DNA of 64,000 nucleotides from Deferribacter autotrophicus (GTDB taxonomy: Bacteria; Chrysiogenota; Deferribacteres; Deferribacterales; Deferribacteraceae). The first letter of the stretch is position 1. Every line of letters starts with the position of its first letter. The stretch is taken from the NCBI RefSeq assembly GCF_008362905.1, contig NZ_VFJB01000010.1, positions 1-64,000 of the forward strand. The letters run 5' to 3'. This document shows, in pieces, positions 41,233 to 49,687 of this stretch. The translations under genes were made by a program, and so were the position numbers. The notes beneath the pieces are model-generated. The model was not told the origin of the DNA and searched no databases. It saw nothing but the letters and a program-made list of their open reading frames with translations.

Positions 41233-43148
41233 AAATTACGTCATTGGAGGATTTGGAAAATATAGCCAGAAAAGGTTTAAAAAAATTAAATCCCGATAAC
41301 AAAGTACGCATAAGTGTAGGATTTGCGACATGCGGTATTTCGGTAGGAGGGGATGATGTTTTTAAAACCTTTAAAGAGAAAATATATGAAAGAAAACTTA
41401 ATAACTTAGAACTATGTAAGACAGGTTGTATAGGTTTTTGCGGAGAAGAACCTCTTGTAAATATAAAGATGCCGGGCAAAAGTATAGTAGTGCTACATAG
41501 AGTAACACCTAATGATGTGGATGATATATTGCAAAAAATAGAAAATGAAACATACGAGTTTCATAAGGCTTTCTTTAAAATAGATGATTGGGATCACGTA
41601 ACATCCAAAATACATTATGGTGACGGTTATGAAAATATACCTAAATGGAATGAAATAAAATTTTTTAAACCTACTAAAAGAGTCGTGTTAAGAAATTCTG
41701 GAATTATAAATCCCGAAGATATCGATGAATATATTGCTGTGGGCGGATACAGATCCCTTTATAAAGTTATAAAAAGTATGACTCCTGATGAGATAATTGA
41801 AGAAGTAAAAAAATCCGGATTAAGAGGTAGAGGAGGAGCAGGATTTCCAACCGGATTGAAATGGGAATTTGCAAAGAAAGAACAAAGTGATGTCAAATAT
41901 GTTATATGCAATGCGGATGAAGGTGATCCGGGTGCTTATATGAATCGAAATGAAATGGAATCTGATCCACATATGATAATTGAGGGAATGATAATAGGAG
42001 CCTATGCGACAGGGGCAACCGAAGGTATAATTTATATAAGAGCCGAATATCCTCTGGCTGTAGAAAGGTTTAAAAAGGCTATAAATGACGCCAAGAAGTA
42101 CGGATTATTGGGAGAAAAGATATTGGGAAGTAACTTTAATTTTGACATAATAGTAACAGAAGGAGCAGGTGCTTTTGTATGTGGTGAAGAAACAGCTTTA
42201 ATAGCTTCTGTGGAAGGGGAAATAGGAAGACCGAGATTAAAACCACCGTATCCTGCTCAAAAAGGGTTATGGGGTAAACCGACAAATATTAACAACGTTG
42301 AAACATGGAGTAATGTCCCCGTAATAATAGCAAAGGGTGGTGATTGGTTTTCCAAACTTGGGACCCAAAAAAGTCCTGGTACAAAAGTATTTTCTCTTGT
42401 TGGAAAAGTTAAGAACGTTGGTTTAGTTGAAGTGGAGTTAGGAACCACTATTGATAGGATAGTTAATTATATAGGAAATGATGGCGTTAACAACGGGAAA
42501 ATTAAGGCAGTTCAGACGGGAGGTCCCTCAGGCGGATGTATCCCTGAAAATTTGTTTAATACTCCGATAGATTATGAACATCTTGCTGCGGTAGGATCTA
42601 TTATGGGTTCCGGTGGAATAGTAGTGATGGATGATGATACTTGTATGGTAGATACAGCAAAATACTTTCTTGATTTCTCTATAGATGAATCATGCGGTAA
42701 ATGTGTATCTTGCAGAGAAGGATTAAAACATATGCATGATATATTGGATGATATTACAAAAGGAAAAGCGACATTTGAAGATATTGATACATTGAAAGAA
42801 CTTGCTCAAACTGTAAAAGTAACATCTCTTTGCGGTCTAGGAAAAACCGCCTCAAATCCTGTTTTAACTACATTGAAGTATTTTTATAAAGAGTATGAAG
42901 AGCATGTGAAACATAAACGCTGTTTTGCTAGAGTATGTAAAGATTTGATTCGGTATGTAATAGCCAAAGATGAATGTACGGGATGTACCATTTGTGCGAA
43001 AAGATGTCCCGTAAATGCCATCAACGGAGAAAAAGGCAAGCCTCACATCATTAGTCAAAATGTATGTGTAAAATGTGGAATATGTTATGACGTATGTAAA
43101 TTTAATTCAGTTAAAAAATTATCTGAAGCTATAGGCGGTGAGAAATGA
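41229..43148 (+). CDS. NuoF/HydB-like FMN- and NAD(P)-binding subunit
   Basis: This 639-residue protein has three parts. A thioredoxin-like [2Fe-2S] domain (about 1-110) has ATCGIS and CKTGCIGFCG. The NuoF core (about 140-560) has the NAD(P)/FMN motif GRGGAGFPTGLKW, CGEETALIASVEG and the N3 cluster CGKCVSCREG...CGLG. A C-terminal two-cluster ferredoxin has CTGCTICAKRCP and CVKCGICYDVC. This architecture is that of HydB in electron-bifurcating hydrogenases and of NADP-reducing complexes. Here no hydrogenase subunit follows, so NAD(P)+ reduction with CO-derived electrons is the likely function. Confidence 0.92.
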   Translation: MKITSLEDLENIARKGLKKLNPDNKVRISVGFATCGISVGGDDVFKTFKEKIYERKLNNLELCKTGCIGFCGEEPLVNIKMPGKSIVVLHRVTPNDVDDILQKIENETYEFHKAFFKIDDWDHVTSKIHYGDGYENIPKWNEIKFFKPTKRVVLRNSGIINPEDIDEYIAVGGYRSLYKVIKSMTPDEIIEEVKKSGLRGRGGAGFPTGLKWEFAKKEQSDVKYVICNADEGDPGAYMNRNEMESDPHMIIEGMIIGAYATGATEGIIYIRAEYPLAVERFKKAINDAKKYGLLGEKILGSNFNFDIIVTEGAGAFVCGEETALIASVEGEIGRPRLKPPYPAQKGLWGKPTNINNVETWSNVPVIIAKGGDWFSKLGTQKSPGTKVFSLVGKVKNVGLVEVELGTTIDRIVNYIGNDGVNNGKIKAVQTGGPSGGCIPENLFNTPIDYEHLAAVGSIMGSGGIVVMDDDTCMVDTAKYFLDFSIDESCGKCVSCREGLKHMHDILDDITKGKATFEDIDTLKELAQTVKVTSLCGLGKTASNPVLTTLKYFYKEYEEHVKHKRCFARVCKDLIRYVIAKDECTGCTICAKRCPVNAINGEKGKPHIISQNVCVKCGICYDVCKFNSVKKLSEAIGGEK

Positions 43149-43954
43149 CTGAATATGTGAATATCTACATAAACGGTAGGAAATATGAGGCGAAAAATGG
43201 AGAAATGCTTTTATCAGTAGCAAGAAGAAACGGTATATATGTACCTTCCTTATGTTATGAAGAAGCTCTCGGCGCTTATGGATCATGCCGTATGTGTATT
43301 GTTGAAGTGATAGCAGGAGAGCAAAAAGGTATTACTACTTCTTGTTCGCTTGCTTGCACAAAAGATTTAAAAGTAGAAACAGATACTCAGGAAATAATCA
43401 AACACCGTAAGATACTTATAGAACTATATTTAGCTCAAGCCCCAAACTCTGAGAAAATTCGTGAATTAGCAAATAAATATGGCGTTAAGAATACTAGATT
43501 TAAAAGAAAAATAGAAAAAAAAGATCCTTTGGATAATAAATGTATTCTCTGCGGTCTATGTGTTAGAACATGTAATGAGTTAATTGGAAGAGGTGTAATA
43601 AATTTTATAAATAGAGGTTACAAAACAAAAGTTAATACGCCGTATTTCGAATCCAGCGAAATATGTATGGGATGTAAAGCATGTCTAGAAGTATGCCCTA
43701 CTGATGCCATAACTATAACGGATAAAGGAGATACAAGGATACTATCATCTTGGAGTAATACAACCGTTAAAATGGAAAAATGTATAGGATGTGGTAAGTT
43801 TTCTGTGCCTGAGCCAATAAGAAAAAAAATGGATTCTAAATTTTTCTATGAAGATGAAGTATTAAAGAATTTATGTCCGGATTGTAGAAAAAAACTTATA
43901 ACGAAAAAAGTAACATTAATAAGTGAGAAAAAGGTGGAACAATATGTCAAGTAA
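43145..43954 (+). CDS. NuoG-like iron-sulfur subunit, short form
   Basis: This 269-residue protein corresponds to the N-terminal electron-transfer part of NuoG/HydA. A [2Fe-2S] domain (about 1-80) has PSLCYEEALGAYGSCRMC and SCSLAC. It is followed by a two-[4Fe-4S] domain with CILCGLCVRTC and CMGCKACLEVCP. The HX3CXXCX5C cluster usual between them is absent (AQAPNSEKIREL at that place). A C-terminal CIGCG...CPDC pair of motifs adds four cysteines. No H-cluster or molybdopterin domain exists. It overlaps its neighbours and probably links CooF to the flavin subunit. Confidence 0.85.
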   Translation: MTEYVNIYINGRKYEAKNGEMLLSVARRNGIYVPSLCYEEALGAYGSCRMCIVEVIAGEQKGITTSCSLACTKDLKVETDTQEIIKHRKILIELYLAQAPNSEKIRELANKYGVKNTRFKRKIEKKDPLDNKCILCGLCVRTCNELIGRGVINFINRGYKTKVNTPYFESSEICMGCKACLEVCPTDAITITDKGDTRILSSWSNTTVKMEKCIGCGKFSVPEPIRKKMDSKFFYEDEVLKNLCPDCRKKLITKKVTLISEKKVEQYVK

Positions 43955-44825
43955 GGAAAAAGAAAAATTATTTAGCGTAGCAAAAAAGTTAAAGGAAAAA
44001 ACCAATAATGATAATGAAAATCTAGAGTTTAAAATTGTTGTTACAGGTAAAGGTGGTGTTGGAAAAACAACTACTTCGGCTATTTTATCGCATTTGTTTG
44101 CAAAGGATGGATACAATGTGTTGGCAATAGATGAAGACCCTCAGATGAATTTACCATACTCATTGGGATTGGATGAAAAAAAGGCGAGCAAAATTATACC
44201 TTTATCACATAACCTTGACTATATAGAGGAAAAAACAGGTGCAAGACCTGGTACATCATGGGGATTGTTTTTAAGTCTTACCCCTGATGTTAAAGATGTG
44301 GTGGAAAAATTCGGAGTAAAGGTAAATGATAAAATCAGCGTGTTTGTTATGGGGACGGTAGTTCAGGCTGCAACAGGCTGTCTTTGTCCCGAAAATGCCT
44401 TGCTCGATGCTGTTATAAGATACATCTCTTTAAGGAAAAATGAAATAATTATTATGGATACTCAAGCCGGGGTTGAACATTTCGGCAGAGCTTTGGCAAA
44501 GGGTTTTAGACATTGTGTTGTTGTAACGGACTATACTTTCAATGCAATTGAGGTTGCCAAACATACAGCTAAGTTGGCTCAACAAATTGGAATCCCAAAC
44601 ATATATCTGTTAGTAAACAAAATTAGGAAAGAAAGAGACATTGAAAAAGCCAATGAATATTTACAAAGCTGTAACGGTCTATTTAAAGAGGTGTTTTTCG
44701 GAAAACACAGTGATTATATACTGGACAATGAGCCGTTTGTTACACCAGTTATAGATGTAAATGACGAATATATAATAACATTACAAAAACTAAAAACTAC
44801 ACTACAAAGAAATAATATAAACTAA
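43944..44825 (+). CDS. cooC: CooC, CODH nickel-insertion ATPase
   Basis: I place the start at 43944 (293 residues), where AGGTGG lies six bases before the ATG; a GTG at 43923 would add seven residues. This MinD/ParA-type ATPase inserts nickel into CooS. The deviant P-loop GKGGVGKTT is at 35-43, and the CXC metal-binding motif TGCLCPENA (C146, C148) matches CooC proteins. A basic 30-residue N-terminal extension precedes the P-loop. The gene overlaps the NuoG-like gene by 11 bases and closes the CO operon. Confidence 0.92.
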   Translation: MSSKEKEKLFSVAKKLKEKTNNDNENLEFKIVVTGKGGVGKTTTSAILSHLFAKDGYNVLAIDEDPQMNLPYSLGLDEKKASKIIPLSHNLDYIEEKTGARPGTSWGLFLSLTPDVKDVVEKFGVKVNDKISVFVMGTVVQAATGCLCPENALLDAVIRYISLRKNEIIIMDTQAGVEHFGRALAKGFRHCVVVTDYTFNAIEVAKHTAKLAQQIGIPNIYLLVNKIRKERDIEKANEYLQSCNGLFKEVFFGKHSDYILDNEPFVTPVIDVNDEYIITLQKLKTTLQRNNIN

Positions 44826-45066
44826 TTTGTATTACTCGTATAATTGTTTTTAAAACCAATAATTTTCTGGTGCTTTTTATTAGTGTTTTAATAAAAATTT
44901 TGGCTTCAGAGTGTTGTGTTAGAATTGTGATAAGATTCATTACCATATTATTTTAACGTAGTCTTAATCTACTAGATAACTCAACTTATTTATAATTAAA
45001 TGCAATTATAAATATACTTAAAATTATGGTTAGAATCCCATCCTTTCTGTATTTCCAAACTTTTTA

Positions 45067-45094
45067 TTGACATATGTTCATTATTTGCTATCTT
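45067..45094 (+). promoter_or_regulatory. candidate promoter of the NADH oxidase gene
   Basis: TTGACA and TATCTT are separated by 16 bases, about 32 bases before the start codon. The rest of 44826-45125 shows no gene. Confidence 0.5.
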
Positions 45095-45125
45095 CTTCTG
45101 AAAAAGCAACAATAAGGAGGTTGTT

Positions 45126-46466
45126 ATGAAAGTAGTGGTTATTGGCGGAGGACCTGGAGGTATTCAAGCAACAAGAACAATTAAAATGCATAATCCTGAC
45201 ATTGATGTGACAGTGATTAGACCTGAACCATACAGTGTAATTTATTGTGCTCTTCCATATGTGATAGAAAATCTTGTTGAAAGGGAAAAAATTAGAAAAA
45301 GTGATGAATTAGTTACAGGTGTTGGAGCAAAACTCATCAAAGACAAAGCAACCAAAGTAGATTTTGATACTAAGACTATCCATACCGAAAAAAGTGGAAA
45401 CTTTAACTATGACAAATTAATTATTGCAACAGGTGCAAATCCATTTGTACCCCCAATCCCTGGTCATGACCTTTGTAATATAGCAACAGTAAAAACCGAA
45501 AATGATTTAGAAAACATTTTAAAATATTTAGAATCAGGAGCAAAAAAAGCAGTAGTTGTGGGAGCTGGAAATATCGGTATTGAAATGGCTGTTGCTATGA
45601 AAGAAAGGGGTTTGGAAACATACCTTATTGAAATGCAAAATAGAGTTTTACCAAATTTGCTAGATAAAGATTTTTCAAAATATCCAGAAGAAGACATCCG
45701 AGAAAAAGGGATAAATTTGCTTCTAAATACAAAGGTGGAGGCCCTTGAAGGTCAAAAATATGTTGAAAAAGTAATACTTTCCACTGGTGAAACAATAAAT
45801 TTGGGTGAACATGATCTAGTAATTTTTGCAGTGGGCGTAAAGGCAAATGTAGAAATTTTTAAAGATACAAATTTAAATATTGATAACTCTGGTATAGTTG
45901 TAGATGCCCACATGAGAACTAACATAGAAGATGTATATGCCGTAGGAGATGTAGCATCATTCATCTCTTTTATCGATAAAAAACCGATAGGAGGAAAACT
46001 CGCCACAAATGCGGTTCCAATGGGCAAAATTGCTGCATACAATATTTTAGGAAGAAATTACAAATATCAAGGATTTATAAATGGAGCCATCACTAAGGCA
46101 ATTAAATGGAGAATGGGTGGTACCGGTTTTACTGAAGAAGTAGCTAAACAACGTGGTTTTGAAATTGTCTCAGCTGTGGGAGAAACTACAACAAGATTTC
46201 CTATAATCCCAGGTGCTAAAAAAGTATACGTAAAACTTATAGCTGATAAAAAAACTAAAAAGATTATTGGTGGTCAAGTGGTTGCCGGAGAAGGTGTTCC
46301 TGGCAGAATAGATACAATCTCACTAGCAATACAAAATAAAAATACAGTATATGACCTTTTTAATTTTAGCTACTGTGCTCAACCTTTCCAAACATTTTTC
46401 CCTGCTAACAACGCCATTACAATGGCAGCAGAAAAACTAATGAATTATTTTGAAAAAAATGCTTAA
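45126..46466 (+). CDS. FAD-dependent NADH oxidase / pyridine nucleotide-disulfide oxidoreductase
   Basis: This 446-residue flavoprotein has GGGPGGIQATRTI (7-19), the single cysteine C41 in SVIYCALPYVIE, the NAD-binding VGAGNIGIEMAVAM and the C-terminal FAD motif DVYAVGDVASF. It belongs to the same broad group as 19052-20362 but is clearly divergent. Related genes often lie beside cooS in other genomes, where a role in oxygen or peroxide protection or in electron flow to NAD has been suggested. GGAGG precedes the start. It has its own promoter. Confidence 0.85.
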   Translation: MKVVVIGGGPGGIQATRTIKMHNPDIDVTVIRPEPYSVIYCALPYVIENLVEREKIRKSDELVTGVGAKLIKDKATKVDFDTKTIHTEKSGNFNYDKLIIATGANPFVPPIPGHDLCNIATVKTENDLENILKYLESGAKKAVVVGAGNIGIEMAVAMKERGLETYLIEMQNRVLPNLLDKDFSKYPEEDIREKGINLLLNTKVEALEGQKYVEKVILSTGETINLGEHDLVIFAVGVKANVEIFKDTNLNIDNSGIVVDAHMRTNIEDVYAVGDVASFISFIDKKPIGGKLATNAVPMGKIAAYNILGRNYKYQGFINGAITKAIKWRMGGTGFTEEVAKQRGFEIVSAVGETTTRFPIIPGAKKVYVKLIADKKTKKIIGGQVVAGEGVPGRIDTISLAIQNKNTVYDLFNFSYCAQPFQTFFPANNAITMAAEKLMNYFEKNA

Positions 46467-46469
46467 CAA

Positions 46470-46495
46470 AAAGAGGAGGGGGTCCCCTCCCCTTT
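46470..46495 (+). terminator. candidate terminator
   Basis: GGAGGG pairs with CCCTCC around GGTC, followed by CCTTTAAAT. The T-run is weak. Confidence 0.5.
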
Positions 46496-46633
46496 AAATC
46501 ACACAATTATTAATGGTTACCTCCATAATGGTATAATTATTTTTCTCAGAATCTTCTTAAAATCTTTTTAAATTTTAAGAATTAGGAAAGAGTTGTTTGT
46601 TGAATAAAAAATGCTTAATGTTTTTGTACATAT

Positions 46634-47884
46634 CTATGTTGATGCTTTTTTGAATTCTTGAACAATAAAATCTACACAAAGTATGTAATGCTTAGAATTT
46701 TTATTTTTAAAAACCACCGAAAGCGTTCTGCATAAATTCCCAGTTGCGTGAGAAATATATTCATCTGAAAAATAAAATGGTAATCCCAACTTTTTTAAAT
46801 AGTAGTAATATTCTTTCAATGAATGGTCAGTACCAATTTTTGCTGGCTGAAATATTTTATGCTTTCTTTGAGGTATTTCGTTAGAATCATAAGTTGTTAT
46901 GCTGATCTGTATACCATCCATATTCAAAATATATATACATTCTACATCCTCAAGGCCCTTTTGGATATTAGCTATTTCTTGATTAAAATTCTCTGGTTTT
47001 GCTTTTTTTAGTTTAAGCAATATCTTTTCTAACATTGCTAAATATTTTTGTTTATTTTGCTGATTTTTGAAAAGTTTCTCTTGTAAGTATAAATTTATGG
47101 AGTTAACCGTTTTTTCGATTTTTTTTAAGCAATGTTCTTCAAAGTTATTTACATCGTTTGTTGGTTCTGAAAAATAATATCCCTGAAAATGGCTAATTCC
47201 CATCTCGTAACATTTTATAACTTCTTCTTCAGTCTCAATTCCTTCAGCTAGCGTTATTGCTCCTATTTTGTTGGACAAGTGTATTATAGAATTTATAATG
47301 GATTGTTTGAAATAATCCTTGTCAACTCGCTTAACCAACTCTTTGTCAATTTTAATGATATCTGGTTTTACCTGTACTATTCTATCCAAGTTCGAATGAT
47401 TTGCACCAAAATCATCCAAAACAATTAGAAACCCGTTATTTTTACAATCCTCAACAAATTTAATCAGTTTTTCAATAGATCTGATCCTAGTTTCCACAAT
47501 TTCTATAGCAATAGAATTAAATGCAATACCAGCACTTTCAGCTAGCCTTTTTGTCCATCCTGGGATAATATTAGGTCTATCGAGAATAGAAGAATCAATG
47601 TTCATAAAAAGGATATAATTACTGATATGCTGTAACCTAATAAAACTTTCGATGGCTTTTTTCCTGCATATTCTGTCTATTTCTAAACTTTTTCCCAACA
47701 CTTTTGCTTCATTAAATAATTTCATTGGAGAAATAATCTTCCCTGTCCCTGGCTCTATACCCCGGCTTAATGCCTCAACACCCACAATTTTCTTTTCTTT
47801 AATGTTGATTATTGGTTGAAATACAGTAATTATATTTTCTTGCTCAATAACCTCAATTACCTCAGAATAACTACTATTAATCAT
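46634..47884 (-). CDS. EAL-domain c-di-GMP phosphodiesterase with YkuI-like C-terminal sensor
   Basis: This 416-residue cytoplasmic protein has an EAL domain at residues 10-265 with the catalytic set visible: EALSRG (37-42), NIDSS, IEIVETRI, LDDFGANHSN, IKIDKEL and AEGIETEEE. It is therefore probably an active phosphodiesterase. After a helical linker comes a domain of about 120 residues (YILNMDGIQISITTYD, TLSVVFKNKNSKHYILCVDF) that resembles the PAS-like YkuI C-terminal sensor. No membrane segment is seen. It is a single-gene unit convergent with the NADH oxidase. Confidence 0.88.
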   Translation of the reverse strand: MINSSYSEVIEVIEQENIITVFQPIINIKEKKIVGVEALSRGIEPGTGKIISPMKLFNEAKVLGKSLEIDRICRKKAIESFIRLQHISNYILFMNIDSSILDRPNIIPGWTKRLAESAGIAFNSIAIEIVETRIRSIEKLIKFVEDCKNNGFLIVLDDFGANHSNLDRIVQVKPDIIKIDKELVKRVDKDYFKQSIINSIIHLSNKIGAITLAEGIETEEEVIKCYEMGISHFQGYYFSEPTNDVNNFEEHCLKKIEKTVNSINLYLQEKLFKNQQNKQKYLAMLEKILLKLKKAKPENFNQEIANIQKGLEDVECIYILNMDGIQISITTYDSNEIPQRKHKIFQPAKIGTDHSLKEYYYYLKKLGLPFYFSDEYISHATGNLCRTLSVVFKNKNSKHYILCVDFIVQEFKKAST

Positions 47885-48125
47885 GGATTATTTTCCCATA
47901 AAATTATTTTTAATATCAAGTTTAGTTAATGCAAATAAAATGCCACAATAAAAATAGCCAATTAATATAAAAAAAATGTATTTTATGGCTGACATATGGC
48001 TAACAACTAGAACCTTCTAATAGATTATAACTTTAATCAAATGATTATTTTTTGACTTAATTTGTATAATCATTAATCAATATGACTAACAACTATAAAA
48101 TACTTATAGAGTGTTTTTCCATTTT

Positions 48126-48171
48126 AGAACCTCCCGTATTTTTCTTAAGGGCTCACAGGAGGTTCTTTTTA
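48126..48171 (+). terminator. terminator-like hairpin without a clear upstream gene
   Basis: AGAACCTCC (48126-48134) pairs perfectly with GGAGGTTCT (48158-48166) and TTTTT follows. No plus-strand gene ends just before it; the nearest upstream coding region is on the minus strand. The remainder of 47885-48237 shows nothing else. Confidence 0.55.
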
Positions 48172-48237
48172 TCTAAACAACAGACACAATTAAAGTTACA
48201 CTAAATATTTAACTCTTCAGATTTCTTATACAAATAA

Positions 48238-49553
48238 AGGATGTTGCACAGTAAATTTTAATAACCAATTGATATTCTTTGTAATATTCACTAAAATAGC
48301 ATTGATTTTTAAAGAATAAGGGGGGGAGAAATGCCTGAAAGAAAGATAATGGGTCTAACAGTAGCCGATTTAGCAACTCAGGATAAATTGTCAAAACAAA
48401 AGAAGAACAGACTAAGATTGATAAAAGAACTCATAGATTTTTCAAGGATAGATAAGATATTACGCAAGCATTATAAATACACAAAGAATGCGAGTGGTCA
48501 TTCCGCCTATCCTCCATTATTACTGTTCAAGATACTGTTTTTGCAGAATTTGTATAATTTAAGTGATTACGAGATAGAAGAGTGTTTGCACGACCGATTG
48601 AGTTTTATGGACTTTGTGGGTTTATCGATGGAAGATGAAGTTCCAGATCATTCTACGATATGCCGTTTTAGACAGAGATTATCTAAACTTAATTTGGATA
48701 AGAAATTATTCAAAGAGATAAACCGTCAATTAAAGAAGCATGGCTTTATATTGGAGAAGGGTGTGATAGTAGATGCTACAGTTGTGGAAGCAAAAAGCCG
48801 TCCTGATAAGCATATAGAAATAAAAGATCAAGAATTTTCAGAGGATGAGCATTCAGATACGGATACAGATATTTCTAATACAGATGTAGAGATAAAATAT
48901 CCATTAGAAGAGGATGCTAATTGGTTGAAAAAGGGTAAAAAGTCTTATTATGGTTACAAGGCACATGTAGCAGTGGACAGTGCTCACGGATTTGTATTAT
49001 CAGTAGGAATTACTGGCGCTAACGTTCATGAATCTAGATATTTGAGATATTTGGTAAATGATTTAAAGAGTAACGGGTTAAATATAGAGAGATTATTTGC
49101 GGATAAGGGTTATAGTAGCAGAGCTAATCGTGCTTTTTTACGAGCAAATGCTATAGAAGATTTAATAATGCATAAGAGAGTTAAAGGAGGCGGATTGACG
49201 GAATTGCAGGAAGAATTGAACAGGCTGTGTCGCAAATTTCGTTACAAGATAGAGAGAAGTTTTGGGACATTGAAAACGAATTATGGATTGGGTAGATTTA
49301 GGTACAGGGGGCTTCGCAAAGTATTGTATGAATTTTTAATGAAATCGCTATGTTTTAATGTTGTTAAGGCGTTGAGATTATGTTTTTAGGAGGTTTTGAC
49401 AGTGGAATTGCGTCCAAAATCGGAGATTTTGGGCGTAAATATGGTTTTTAATAACGAAAATTGGCTGTAAGAATGAATTTTTTTTAAATTTTAGGTGATA
49501 AAAAAATCAAAAAAAACTGAAATTTTAAAAATATCCTTGCTGTGCAATGTCCT
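48238..49553 (+). mobile_element. complete IS5-family insertion sequence
   Basis: The inverted ends are AGGATGTTGCACAG (48238-48251) and, in reverse complement, AGGACATTGCACAG (ending at 49553), 12 of 14 identical. A three-base direct repeat TAA flanks the element (48235-48237 and 49554-49556), fitting the TNA target duplication of the IS1031-like IS5 subgroup. Length is 1316 bases and the single transposase gene is intact. Confidence 0.85.
48331..49389 (+). CDS. IS5-family DDE transposase
   Basis: This 352-residue protein has the N-terminal DUF772-type domain (YPPLLLFKILFLQNLYNLSDYEIEE). The DDE core shows VIVDATVVEAKSRP (D about 150), LFADKGYSSRANR (D about 254) and the C-terminal ERSFGTLKTNYGLGRFRYRG (E about 309). 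GGGGGGAG precedes the ATG. All catalytic acids are present and the ends are intact, so the element is probably a recent insertion. Confidence 0.93.
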   Translation: MPERKIMGLTVADLATQDKLSKQKKNRLRLIKELIDFSRIDKILRKHYKYTKNASGHSAYPPLLLFKILFLQNLYNLSDYEIEECLHDRLSFMDFVGLSMEDEVPDHSTICRFRQRLSKLNLDKKLFKEINRQLKKHGFILEKGVIVDATVVEAKSRPDKHIEIKDQEFSEDEHSDTDTDISNTDVEIKYPLEEDANWLKKGKKSYYGYKAHVAVDSAHGFVLSVGITGANVHESRYLRYLVNDLKSNGLNIERLFADKGYSSRANRAFLRANAIEDLIMHKRVKGGGLTELQEELNRLCRKFRYKIERSFGTLKTNYGLGRFRYRGLRKVLYEFLMKSLCFNVVKALRLCF

Positions 49554-49668
49554 TAAGATTTATTGTACTAAATAAAAATTTCGTTGCATAGCATAATTTA
49601 CTATTAAACAATTTGTTAAATAACTTGTTTTTTTATAATATAATTTTTATTCTATATTATCAAATAAC

Positions 49669-49686
49669 AAAGGGGGATTTCCCCCT
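49669..49686 (-). terminator. candidate terminator of the importer-dehydrogenase operon
   Basis: AAAGGGGGA pairs with TCCCCCTTT around a minimal loop just after the aldehyde dehydrogenase stop codon. The T-run on the minus strand is interrupted. Nothing else is visible between 49557 and 49668. Confidence 0.5.
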
Positions 49687-49687
49687 T

